Origin: JBARCX01 sp049794535
GTDB lineage: Bacteria > Pseudomonadota > Gammaproteobacteria > Xanthomonadales > Rhodanobacteraceae
Assembly (NCBI GenBank): GCA_049794535.1
Contig: JBARCX010000110.1
Location: forward strand, 1 to 35,414
Direction: 5' to 3'
DNA: 35,414 nt
A program made the position numbers and the translations under genes. The notes beneath the pieces were generated by a model, which was not told where the DNA came from, did no database searches, and was given only the letters and a program-made list of their open reading frames with translations. Shown piece after piece: positions 16,860 to 24,860 of this stretch; position 1 is the stretch's first letter, and each line of letters opens with the position of its first letter.

Positions 16860-17354
16860 TCAGTCCCGCTCGAGCTGGTCCAGAAACTTCTTCAACAAGC
16901 GCTCCAGCTGCGCTTGCTCCGTGTGACTCATGCCGCCGGTCTGACGATCCAACAAATCAACGATCTCAGGTAGGAAATCCTCGATCAGCGCGATACCCGC
17001 AGCAGTCAAGGTCAGCGTAACTTTCCGGCGATCCTCGTCGCTGCCGGTGCGCTCCATCAAGCCCTTGTCGCATAGCTGATTGGTAAGTCGCGTGATGTTG
17101 GCCGACTTCTCCCCTGCCGCATCGCCCAACTGCGAGGGGTTCAGCGTATAGCCCTCGGTGCCGTACATCATCATCAGGATGTTGTACTCCGGATGGCTGA
17201 TGCCCCACGGCTTGAGCGACGCATTGGCGTCGTCGTGCACACGTTTGTAGATGTGCTTGACCAAGCGCATCAATACCGCCGGCTGGCGCGGAAACGCCGG
17301 ATGCCGCCGACATGTGATGTCGAGGCGCTGCTCTGTTGGGGTGAAGCTGCTCAT
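16860..17354 (-). CDS. MarR-family regulator of the efflux operon
   Basis: 164 residues from ATG 17354 (the frame extends 8 codons upstream to a TTG, less likely). The winged-helix core runs LNPSQLGDAAGEKSANITRL (71-90), recognition helix TNQLCDKGLMERT, and wing DEDRRK (106-111), the MarR signature. Flanking helices (20-60 and 122-160) form the dimer part. It is the first gene of the operon and lies next to an 18-bp dyad (17386-17403), so autorepression relieved by an aromatic ligand is the likely mode. MarR in front of aaeB-type genes replaces the LysR-type AaeR of E. coli. Confidence 0.9.
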   Translation of the reverse strand: MSSFTPTEQRLDITCRRHPAFPRQPAVLMRLVKHIYKRVHDDANASLKPWGISHPEYNILMMMYGTEGYTLNPSQLGDAAGEKSANITRLTNQLCDKGLMERTGSDEDRRKVTLTLTAAGIALIEDFLPEIVDLLDRQTGGMSHTEQAQLERLLKKFLDQLERD

Positions 17355-17385
17355 AGCGGATGGCCGTGGTGGCAACAATCGAATT

Positions 17386-17403
17386 TATTTCATAAATGAA
17401 ATA
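17386..17403. promoter_or_regulatory. Probable MarR operator, 18-bp dyad
   Basis: TATTTCAT (17386-17393) and ATGAAATA (17396-17403) are perfect reverse complements around AA. The site is about 32 bp upstream of the marR ATG on the minus strand, in the AT-rich stretch where its promoter must lie. MarR-family operators are usually 16-20 bp dyads overlapping the promoter of the regulator gene. The same region is 180 bp before the S46 peptidase start on the other strand. Confidence 0.6.
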
Positions 17404-17584
17404 TCAATATGTGAATTTTATGCTCGTGGCCGACCATCTGCAAGGGCTCACCGTGCCAAAAGTTCACTTACGCAAGTTGCTTGCGAGTGACACGATGCCA
17501 GCGAACCCCGCTTTAGATTGATCGCCCCAGCCCATACGGTCGGCGCTTTCGTTCGCTGACCGTCACTCCCATGGAGTTCACGCG

Positions 17585-19666
17585 ATGAAACGATGGTTGA
17601 TCGTTGGCATGTCAGGCCTCCTGCTCGGCACCGCCGCTAGTGCCATGGCAGACGAGGGCATGTGGACCCTGGATCATCTGCCCGTGCAGCAGATGCAACA
17701 ACGCTACGGGTTTACGCCCAGTCAGCAGTGGATCGACCTGGTGCAGCACGCCGCCGTGCGGCTGGCCGAAGGTTGCTCAGGCTCGTTCGTGTCCGCCAAC
17801 GGCCTGGTGATGACCAATCACCACTGCGCCAACAGCTGCCTGTCGCAGCTATCGAAAGGCGGCAAGAACTACATGTCCGACGGCTTTAGCGTGATGAAGC
17901 AGGAAGACGAGCCGAAATGCCCTGACGTCGAATTGAACCAGTTGGAATCGATCACCGACGTCACCGCGCAAGTGAACAAGGCAACCGCCGGCACCAGCGG
18001 CGCGGATCGCATCAAGGCCGAGCGCGCGGTGAATAGCAAGCTGGAGGAATCCTGCGTCAACGGCGATGCGAAAACCTGGCGCTGCGACGTGGTCACGCTG
18101 TATCACGGCGGCCATTACTCACTCTACAAATACCGTCGCTACCAAGATGTGCGACTGGTATTCGCACCCGAGCAGAGCATCGCGTTCTTCGGTGGCGATC
18201 CGGATAATTTCAACTTTCCGCGCTATGACCTCGACGTCACGTTCTTCCGCGCCTACGTTGACGGCAAACCCGCCAAGACGCCGGAGTTCCTGCAGTTCAA
18301 CACGCAAGGCCCCAAAGCCGGTGACATGACGTTCGTGGTTGGCAATCCCGGCTCGACCGAGCGCGAAACACCGTGGACGCAGTTGGTCAACATGCGCGAC
18401 AACTTGTTGATTCCGTTTTACGGTTGGGCTTCCGAATGGCGCGGCGTGCTGTGGCAGTACAGCCGTGGTGGCACACAGCAGGCCAAGGAAGCACAGGACT
18501 CTTTGTTCGGTATCGACAACTCGCTGAAAGTCTTCAAAGGCTGGCTGGATACGCTGAACAGCGAGAGCTTCGCCCAGCGCAAGCAGAAGGACGACGCCGC
18601 ATTGCGTGAATGGATCGCCGCCGATCCGGCTCGCCGAGCCAAGTACGGTGATCCGTGGACCGACCTGGAACGTGCTCAGCAACGCGGCCAGGAATTGCAG
18701 GCGCACTACAGCATGATCGAGGGAAACCGTGGCTTCAGCGCAGGCGGGGAACTATTCAAAGATGCACGTACCTTGGTGCGCGGCGCCGCCGAACGCGCCA
18801 AACCGGATGCGACGCGCCTGCCCGACTATCGCAATGCCAATCTGCCCGCGGTGGAACAATCGCTGGAATCGAGCGTGCCGATCTATCCGCAGTACGAGCA
18901 GACGATGATGTCCTGGGCGATGGAGAAAATGCGCCAGCGCTTAGGCGCTGACGATCCGTTTGTGCATGAAGTGTTCGGCAAGCAGTCGCCCGACGAATTG
19001 GCGCAGCAACTCGTCAGCGGCACGAAACTGGCGGACCCAGCCTTACGCAAGCAGCTATGGGACGGCGGCGCGAAAGCCATCGAAGCATCGACCGACCCGA
19101 TGATCGTATTCGCACGCAAGATCGAACCCGAGGCAGCCAATATCCGCAAACAATACGAGGACGAGGTAGAGGCACCTACCAAGAAGGCTGACGAAGCGAT
19201 TGCTCAAGCACGCTTCGCGCGCGACGGTGCATCGAATTATCCGGACGCCACTTTCACCCTGCGCTTGTCCTACGGCAAGGTCGTCGGATGGAAGGAGAAC
19301 GGGCAGGATGTTCCGCCATTTACCGATTTCGCTGGCCTTTACCAGCGCGCCACCGGCGCTGATCCGTTCAAGCTGCCAGATAGCTGGCTACGCGCGAAAG
19401 ATTCACTGAACCTGTCCACGCCCATGAACTTCGTTACCGATAACGACATCATCGGCGGCAACTCGGGTAGCCCGGTGATCGATCGCGAAGGCCACGCCGT
19501 CGGTCTGATCTTCGACGGCAACATCCACTCGATCGGCGGTGATTACACCTACGACGGCACCAACAATCGTGCTGTTGCGGTGGACACGGCCGCGCTGGTG
19601 GAGGCGGTGCGCAAGGTCTACAAGCTGCCGCAGCTGGCCGATGAGCTGACCAACGGGCATTTGTAA
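17585..19666 (+). CDS. S46-family serine dipeptidyl-peptidase (DPP7/DPP11 type)
   Basis: 693 residues. Signal peptide 1-22 (cut after AMA, before DEGMW). The mature start DEGMWTLDHLP, the TNHHC block with the catalytic His (77-81), the long helical insertion (about 270-560) and the GNSGSP Ser site (Ser627) are the hallmarks of family S46, found mainly in Bacteroidetes and Xanthomonadales. These periplasmic or surface enzymes release dipeptides from peptides and support growth on protein. Whether it is DPP7-like (hydrophobic P1) or DPP11-like (acidic P1) depends on the S1 pocket after GNSGSP; here FDGNIHSIGGDYTYD does not let me decide. A good ribosome site (GGAG) lies before ATG 17585. Confidence 0.93.
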   Translation: MKRWLIVGMSGLLLGTAASAMADEGMWTLDHLPVQQMQQRYGFTPSQQWIDLVQHAAVRLAEGCSGSFVSANGLVMTNHHCANSCLSQLSKGGKNYMSDGFSVMKQEDEPKCPDVELNQLESITDVTAQVNKATAGTSGADRIKAERAVNSKLEESCVNGDAKTWRCDVVTLYHGGHYSLYKYRRYQDVRLVFAPEQSIAFFGGDPDNFNFPRYDLDVTFFRAYVDGKPAKTPEFLQFNTQGPKAGDMTFVVGNPGSTERETPWTQLVNMRDNLLIPFYGWASEWRGVLWQYSRGGTQQAKEAQDSLFGIDNSLKVFKGWLDTLNSESFAQRKQKDDAALREWIAADPARRAKYGDPWTDLERAQQRGQELQAHYSMIEGNRGFSAGGELFKDARTLVRGAAERAKPDATRLPDYRNANLPAVEQSLESSVPIYPQYEQTMMSWAMEKMRQRLGADDPFVHEVFGKQSPDELAQQLVSGTKLADPALRKQLWDGGAKAIEASTDPMIVFARKIEPEAANIRKQYEDEVEAPTKKADEAIAQARFARDGASNYPDATFTLRLSYGKVVGWKENGQDVPPFTDFAGLYQRATGADPFKLPDSWLRAKDSLNLSTPMNFVTDNDIIGGNSGSPVIDREGHAVGLIFDGNIHSIGGDYTYDGTNNRAVAVDTAALVEAVRKVYKLPQLADELTNGHL

Positions 19667-19695
19667 CGCTGCGTTCGTTCGCAGGAACGAGTCAT

Positions 19696-19726
19696 AAAAA
19701 AGGGCACCGCAATGCGGCGCCCTTTT
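19696..19726 (+). terminator. Rho-independent terminator, probably two-way
   Basis: GGGCACCGC (19702-19710) pairs with GCGGCGCCC (19714-19722) with one A-C mismatch and an AAT loop. An A-run (19696-19701) precedes it and TTTT (19723-19726) follows, so it serves the S46 gene on plus and the DUF4156 gene on minus. Confidence 0.85.
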
Positions 19727-19764
19727 CTTTAGCAACAGCCATGGCGTCACATGCCAATGGAAGA

Positions 19765-20181
19765 TCAGCTGCCCTTGACCGGGAACGTCTGCATGCCACC
19801 ACCCTGCTGTGAGGCTGGCGCCTGATTATTCGGCGAAGGTGCACGCGATGACGGTGCGATGACGCGGGAGCCGCACTGATAAGCGCCCCACGGCTGTGAG
19901 CCATCGCTCGGATCGCCTAACGGCTTGACGGTGTCGGCGTGCATCTTCGCCGCCTCGTTGCGAGCCATGACCTCCAGCTCGTCACGCACCTTGATGTCGT
20001 TGCGATCAACCGGCCCCACGTGATCCATCACCGATACCGTGATCTTGCCGAGTTCGTGGCAGGCGGAGACGTCGCCACTCCAGGCAGTGCGCACGTTCTT
20101 CGCCGCGTCATCCAGGGTGATGCCCCAGGTGCAGGCGCCGAGCAGCAGGATGGGAACGAGCAACAACTGACGCTTACGCAT
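19765..20181 (-). CDS. DUF4156 lipoprotein
   Basis: 138 residues from ATG 20181 (RBS CGGAG nearby); the longer frame to 20316 is rejected because the signal peptide starts here. The lipobox LLGAC gives lipidated Cys17. After it, TWGITLDDAAKNVRTAWSGDVSACHELG and VRDELEVMARNEAAKMHADTV follow the DUF4156 pattern of small outer-membrane-associated lipoproteins such as YjeI: the conserved Cys41 before H-E-L-G and the Asn/Arg-rich helix. A Pro/Gln/Gly-rich tail (105-138) is probably disordered. Function unknown. It lies 95 bp beyond the start of the M16 gene's 3' end. Confidence 0.82.
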   Translation of the reverse strand: MRKRQLLLVPILLLGACTWGITLDDAAKNVRTAWSGDVSACHELGKITVSVMDHVGPVDRNDIKVRDELEVMARNEAAKMHADTVKPLGDPSDGSQPWGAYQCGSRVIAPSSRAPSPNNQAPASQQGGGMQTFPVKGS

Positions 20182-20275
20182 GTATGGCTCCGCAGAGTGG
20201 GCGTTAAAAAGCCGGGCAGCGAACTGCCCGACCTCCATCCTAACGTGCGGACGCGTTGGCGTCCTGTACGCTGGC

Positions 20276-23155
20276 TTACTTCCCGTCAGATGACGGCACC
20301 GGCTTACCCTCGGCATCGATCACCTGCACCTCGCCGAGATTCAATGCACGCACCGGTGCCTCGATCTGCTTGAGGTCACCCACGATCACCCAGGTCATCG
20401 CATCAGGCTTCACGATCGCCTTGATTGCCGTCTCCGCGGCAGCGAGCGTTACGGCCTCCAAATGCTGCTTGAGGGTTTGCACGTAATCATCCGGGCGGTC
20501 GTACAACACGATGCCATTCAGCGCGCCGAGTACTGCCGAGGTGGTCTCATAGCTGCCTGGCAATGCACGCACGCGCTGGTCTTTGATCTTTGCGACCTCG
20601 GCATCGGTCAGCGGCTTATCGCCAATCACCGCACGCGCTTCCTTCAGTACCTCACTGGCCGACGGCGCTGTCTTATCGGTCTGCACCGGTGCGTAGAACA
20701 ACATCGGCCGCTGGCCTTGCGCATCCATCAGGAAACTCTGCGCGCCGTAGGCCCAGCGCTTGTCCTCGCGCAGGTTCATGTTGAGGCGTGAAGTAAAGGT
20801 GCCACCGAACGCACCGTTGGCGATCTGGATGGCCAAATTATCAGGAGCACGTGTGGGCGGCGCGAGCAGCCCGGCAAGGATCAACGACTGCGGCGCATCC
20901 GGTCGATCGATCAGAAACACCCGTGGCTTCGGCTGTGCAGCCACTGCGTCGATGTTCTTCTTGGGCACGGCCGTGTCCGGCGCTTTCCAATCGCCGAAGG
21001 CCGCATCGAGCTGCGGGATGATCTGCGCCAAGGTGGTATCGCCCGCCACCAGGATCTTCACGTTGTCGGGCCGCAGCCAGTTACGCTGGAAGGCACGCAG
21101 ATCATCGGCGGTGAGCGACTTGATGTCCGCCTCGGTGCCGGTACCCGTGAACGGAATGCCATACGCGTTGTTAGCGCCGTACATCAGCGGCGGCAAGGTG
21201 CGCAGGGCCAACCCGATCGGCTGGGTCTTTTCCTGTGCAATACCGGCCAGCCACTGACCACGAACCCGCTCGACATCATCGGCATTGAAGGCCGGGTTAC
21301 GCACGATATCGGAGAACAATGCGAGCGACGGCTGCAACTGATCGTTCAACGCGTTGAGCCCGGCATCGCAATAGTCGAGCGCACAACCCGTAGCCACGAT
21401 GGCACCCAGACGCTGCTTGCGCTTGGACACTTCCACCGAGTCGAGATCGCGGGTGCTCTCCTGCATCAGCTGCGTGGTGAAGTTGGCCGTACCAAGCTTA
21501 TGACCCTGGTCCGCCGCATAGCCCGCATTGAACAACAGTTGTACCTGGGTCACCGGAATGGTGTGACGCTCGGCCAGTATCACTTCAATGCCGTTCTTCA
21601 GCTTGCCGCGTTCCAGCGTGGGGAAACTGAGGTCGGGAAACTGGTTGACCTGAGGCACGCCGGTGCTGCGGTCGACCGTGCTTTTAGCCACCTGGTAGTC
21701 ATGCTTCGCTGGAAGCTGCGGCTGCGGTCGCCCTTGCTGCTCTCCAAGCCCTACCACTTTTGCATCCTCGACGGCCGAATCGAAATCCTTACCGGCAGGC
21801 AACACCGTGAGCTGATAATCGCCCTTATTCAGCCACGTATCGGCAGCCGTCTTTACGCTAGCGATGCTGGCCGAAGCGATACGTTCGAGATCTTTCTTGT
21901 AGGCACCCGGGTCACCGCGATAAACCTGCCCCTCGGCAAGGATGGCAGCCTTGCCCCCAACCTTCTCCAAGTCACGCACGAAACCGGCGCGATTGCTGAT
22001 CTTGGCGCGATCCAGCTCATCCGCGGTGGGACCGCTGGTGAGAAACTTTTGCAGCTCCTCGTTGATCACCGCCTCGACCTTGGCCGGATCCACGCCTTCT
22101 TTCACATCGGCCTGAATCTGGAATTGACTGGCCAGTGCGAACGGCGACACGCTGGCATCGACATCGTCAACCAGCTTGTCCTGATAGACCAGCCGCTGAT
22201 AGAGCCGCGACGTCTTGCCACCGCCGAGCACGGTAGACGCCAGGTCGAGCTGGATCGCCGCATCGCTGCCAAGCTGTGGCACGACCCAGGTGCGGTAGAT
22301 ACGCGACTGCGCGACATGATCGTGCTGCACACCTCGCGTGGATTTCTCCAGCGGTGTGATCCATGCCTGCTGTCGCGGCACGCCAGGGCCCGCCGGAATA
22401 TCGCCAAAATACTTCTCGGCCTTTTCCTTCGCCTGCGCCACGGTGATGTCGCCGGCCAGCACCAGAGTAGTGTTGGCTGCGCCGTAGTTATGCTCGAACC
22501 ACTGCTTTACGTCGACGAGCGATGCGGCATTGAGGTCGTCCATCGAGCCGATCGTGGTGTGTTGGTACGGATGATTGGCCGGATAGGTGTTGAGCAGAAT
22601 GTTTTCTCTGACTCGCCCATACGCGCGGTTCTCGCCCTGGCGCTTTTCGTTTTGCACCACGCCACGCTGGGTATCGAGCTCCTTCTGGCCGATCGCGCCG
22701 AGCAGATGCCCCATGCGATCGGACTCCATCCACAGCGCCATATCCAACGCCGTGGTCGGTACGGTCTCGAAATAATTGGTGCGATCGAACCAGGTGGTGC
22801 CATTCATATCGGTGGCACCGGCCAACTCGAACGGCTGGAAGTACGTGCCCTTGTGATTCTCCGAGCCGGAGAACATCAGATGCTCGAACAAGTGGGCAAA
22901 CCCGGTCTTGCCTGCAGGTTCGTCAGCAGAGCCGATGTGATACCAGATGCTCACCGCCACTACGGGCGCCTTGTGATCCTCGTGCACCACGACGGTCAAC
23001 CCGTTGGGGAGCGTGAAACGGGTATAGGCGATGTCCGGTATCTGCTGCGATACCGACGCGGTACTCGGTCCGCCAGTTTCGGCCCAGGCCGGTAACGCAC
23101 CGCCTCCGACCGTCATCAAGCCTGCGATCAATAAGGCCAAGGGCTTTCTTGCCAC
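20276..23155 (-). CDS. M16-family zinc metallopeptidase, two-domain, secreted (pitrilysin type)
   Basis: 959 residues from GTG 23155, chosen because AGGAG lies 7 nt before it and the signal peptide begins there (VARKPLALLIAGLM...PAWA); the frame to 23203 has no such site. Zinc motif HLFEH (His88, Glu91, His92) in the N-terminal half with Glu about 75 residues later in NEKRQGEN. The C-terminal half (about 490-959) is the second M16 lobe without zinc ligands. The family cuts peptides in a closed chamber; secreted forms work in the periplasm or outside. The gene is divergent from the 67-residue membrane protein. The 531-residue plus-strand frame at 21500-23095 is its shadow. Confidence 0.93.
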   Translation of the reverse strand: MARKPLALLIAGLMTVGGGALPAWAETGGPSTASVSQQIPDIAYTRFTLPNGLTVVVHEDHKAPVVAVSIWYHIGSADEPAGKTGFAHLFEHLMFSGSENHKGTYFQPFELAGATDMNGTTWFDRTNYFETVPTTALDMALWMESDRMGHLLGAIGQKELDTQRGVVQNEKRQGENRAYGRVRENILLNTYPANHPYQHTTIGSMDDLNAASLVDVKQWFEHNYGAANTTLVLAGDITVAQAKEKAEKYFGDIPAGPGVPRQQAWITPLEKSTRGVQHDHVAQSRIYRTWVVPQLGSDAAIQLDLASTVLGGGKTSRLYQRLVYQDKLVDDVDASVSPFALASQFQIQADVKEGVDPAKVEAVINEELQKFLTSGPTADELDRAKISNRAGFVRDLEKVGGKAAILAEGQVYRGDPGAYKKDLERIASASIASVKTAADTWLNKGDYQLTVLPAGKDFDSAVEDAKVVGLGEQQGRPQPQLPAKHDYQVAKSTVDRSTGVPQVNQFPDLSFPTLERGKLKNGIEVILAERHTIPVTQVQLLFNAGYAADQGHKLGTANFTTQLMQESTRDLDSVEVSKRKQRLGAIVATGCALDYCDAGLNALNDQLQPSLALFSDIVRNPAFNADDVERVRGQWLAGIAQEKTQPIGLALRTLPPLMYGANNAYGIPFTGTGTEADIKSLTADDLRAFQRNWLRPDNVKILVAGDTTLAQIIPQLDAAFGDWKAPDTAVPKKNIDAVAAQPKPRVFLIDRPDAPQSLILAGLLAPPTRAPDNLAIQIANGAFGGTFTSRLNMNLREDKRWAYGAQSFLMDAQGQRPMLFYAPVQTDKTAPSASEVLKEARAVIGDKPLTDAEVAKIKDQRVRALPGSYETTSAVLGALNGIVLYDRPDDYVQTLKQHLEAVTLAAAETAIKAIVKPDAMTWVIVGDLKQIEAPVRALNLGEVQVIDAEGKPVPSSDGK

Positions 23156-23243
23156 GGTCCATCTCCTGATTTGCTCGGGTAATTCATCGAGGCTAGACGA
23201 CATCGTAAGTTTTTACCAAATGACCCATGGCAGGTGTACGGCA

Positions 23244-23290
23244 CTGTCCGATGTGCTGTCCGATCCCGCCCGGGCACTGTCCGCGGACAG
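23244..23290. promoter_or_regulatory. Three CTGTCCG repeats ending in a 14-bp palindrome
   Basis: CTGTCCG occurs at 23244-23250, 23256-23262 and 23277-23283. The third is directly followed by its mirror image, giving CTGTCCGCGGACAG at 23277-23290. The first two are direct repeats 12 bp apart (CTGTCCGAT each). The cluster lies between the divergent M16 peptidase (start 23155) and small membrane protein (start 23419) and looks like a regulator-binding array. I cannot name the regulator. Confidence 0.45.
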
Positions 23291-23418
23291 CGTTGTGCAT
23301 ACCGTGAAGATATACAAACAACTTAAAAATCAATGCAATGAATGCCATTCAAAGGTTGGCACGGCACTTGCCATACCAGGGTGTGGGCCATCACGGCCCT
23401 TCATTCGGAGATACGGAC

Positions 23419-23622
23419 ATGAAATTCGAAACCCTGATGCTGCATAGCCTGTTTGCCGCCAGCATGCTGGTCTGCGGACTGATCTTTGTCGCCATGCTCA
23501 ACAATGCGCCGCAGGCAGCGCAGTTGGCCAGCAACAGCCATGCAGGCGTCCTGCTGACGGCAACCCCGAGCATGTGCGTATTGCCGCCCGATGGTGTCGT
23601 GTGCCCGCGTCCTGCTGGCTAA
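23419..23622 (+). CDS. Small single-span membrane protein with a periplasmic Cys pair
   Basis: 67 residues from ATG 23419, with GGAG 8 nt before. A hydrophobic segment at 6-27 (LMLHSLFAASMLVCGLIFVA) is followed by an Ala/Gln/Ser-rich tail carrying Cys53 and Cys62 in CVLPPDGVVC. No family recognised. The two Cys could form a disulfide outside the membrane. It lies in the divergent promoter region behind the CTGTCCG array, ahead of trmL (38-bp gap), so it may be co-transcribed with trmL. The longer frame from 23338 is less likely because of the ribosome site. Confidence 0.6.
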   Translation: MKFETLMLHSLFAASMLVCGLIFVAMLNNAPQAAQLASNSHAGVLLTATPSMCVLPPDGVVCPRPAG

Positions 23623-23660
23623 GTGAACACGAAAGACACCTCAGGCCTGATAATGGCCGA

Positions 23661-24125
23661 ATGCTCCAAGTCATCCTGTTCCGCCCAGAGATTCCGCCGA
23701 ACACCGGCAACGTCATCCGCCTGTGTGCCAATACCGGCGCCGCACTGCACCTGATACGCCCGCTCGGCTTCGCGTTGGACGACACGCGCTTGCGCCGAGC
23801 CGGGCTGGACTACCACGAGTACGCCCAGGTTGCAGTGCACGACAGTCTCGACGATTGCCTCGCCACGCTCGGCCAACCCCGCGTATTCGCCTTCTCCACC
23901 CGTGGTCGCGTAGCGCATGTCGACGCACGTTTCGCCGATGGCGATGCCTTGCTGTTCGGCTGCGAAACCGCCGGCCTGCCCGGTGAGGTACTCGACGCCA
24001 TCCCTGAGGCACAGCGCCTGCGCCTGCCGATGCGTCCGGACAGCCGCAGCCTCAACTTGTCCAACACCGTCGCGGTAGCGGTGTATGAAGCGTGGCGACA
24101 ACTCGGCTTCACTGGCGCGCAGTAG
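23661..24125 (+). CDS. trmL: tRNA (cytidine(34)-2'-O)-methyltransferase TrmL
   Basis: 154 residues from ATG 23661 (E. coli TrmL has 157). SPOUT-fold signatures: LFRPEIPPNTGNVIRLCANTG near the N-terminus, FAFSTRG, GCETAGLP and the knot LRLPMRPDSRSLNLSNTVAVAVYEAWRQ. It methylates the wobble C34/U34 of tRNA-Leu. ORF starts at 23574 and earlier overlap the small membrane gene and add residues not in the family. It is followed by ubiJ after 69 bp. Confidence 0.93.
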   Translation: MLQVILFRPEIPPNTGNVIRLCANTGAALHLIRPLGFALDDTRLRRAGLDYHEYAQVAVHDSLDDCLATLGQPRVFAFSTRGRVAHVDARFADGDALLFGCETAGLPGEVLDAIPEAQRLRLPMRPDSRSLNLSNTVAVAVYEAWRQLGFTGAQ

Positions 24126-24194
24126 TCGATCCATCGTCCACTCTGCACGGGCCAGAATGGCAGCGACACCGCGGCTCCCCGCTACAATCGCCGG

Positions 24195-24860
24195 ATGAAT
24201 ACCGCCACCCCTAATTCCTGGCTTCCACCGTCGCTGCGCAAGCTGGCCGGTCGCGCGCTGGAAACCGCGCTGAACCATACATTGTCGCTTGATCCGGACA
24301 CGCAGCAGAAGCTGACCACGTTGAACGGTCGTCGCGTGCAGCTGCACCTGCGCGGACCTGAGCTCGCACTCGCCGTCACCGTCGAAGATGGCCGTTTGGT
24401 CGTTGGCCCACCCGATGAGGACAACACGCCACGCGGCAGCGCACTGCGTGTAGCTGCGACCCCGGGCAGCCTGCTGGCGATGATGCTTCGGCGCGATGAC
24501 GATGGCGTAGCGCCGGGCAAAGTAGAGATTGCCGGTGATGCCGACCTGGCGCGCCGACTGGAGAAACTGGCCAGTCAGTTTGCACCGGACTTCGAGGAAG
24601 CCTTCGCACGTACCTTTGGCGATGTGCTCGGTGTGCCGCTGGCCAAAGCCGTACGCAAGGGCCTCACCCATGCGAAGGAAACCGCCAGTCACCTCACCCA
24701 GGACGGCGCCGACTGGTTGCGCGACGAAGCACGCGTTGCGGTGGCGCCCGGTGAAATCGATGATTTCCTCGATGGGGTCGACCTGCTGCGCGAACGCAGC
24801 GAACGACTCGAGGCACGCCTGACACGACTGCAGCGACGCCTGCAGGGATCGTCCACGTGA
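24195..24860 (+). CDS. ubiJ: Ubiquinone biosynthesis accessory factor UbiJ (SCP2-like)
   Basis: 221 residues. An SCP2-like lipid-binding domain (about 15-120: helix ALETALNHTLSLDP, strand HLRGPELALAVTVEDGRLVV, APGKVEIAGDADLARRL) and a C-terminal helical part ending in a coiled coil (DFLDGVDLLRERSERLEARL). UbiJ scaffolds the soluble coenzyme-Q assembly with UbiK and the hydroxylases. The stop overlaps the ubiB GTG by 4 bp (GTGA). In E. coli the order is ubiE-ubiJ-ubiB; here trmL takes the place of ubiE. Confidence 0.88.
   Translation: MNTATPNSWLPPSLRKLAGRALETALNHTLSLDPDTQQKLTTLNGRRVQLHLRGPELALAVTVEDGRLVVGPPDEDNTPRGSALRVAATPGSLLAMMLRRDDDGVAPGKVEIAGDADLARRLEKLASQFAPDFEEAFARTFGDVLGVPLAKAVRKGLTHAKETASHLTQDGADWLRDEARVAVAPGEIDDFLDGVDLLRERSERLEARLTRLQRRLQGSST

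Noticed and set aside
17461..17490. CGCAAG-TTG-CTTGCG inverted repeat before the S46 gene
   Set aside because: Only 6-bp arms, expected by chance in this GC content. No known regulator fits.
21500..23095. 531-residue plus-strand open frame
   Set aside because: It lies wholly antisense to the M16 peptidase, whose family motifs are intact. Long antisense frames are expected at this GC content. No recognisable domain or ribosome site.
23619..24692. 357-residue minus-strand open frame
   Set aside because: Antisense to trmL and ubiJ, both clearly real.
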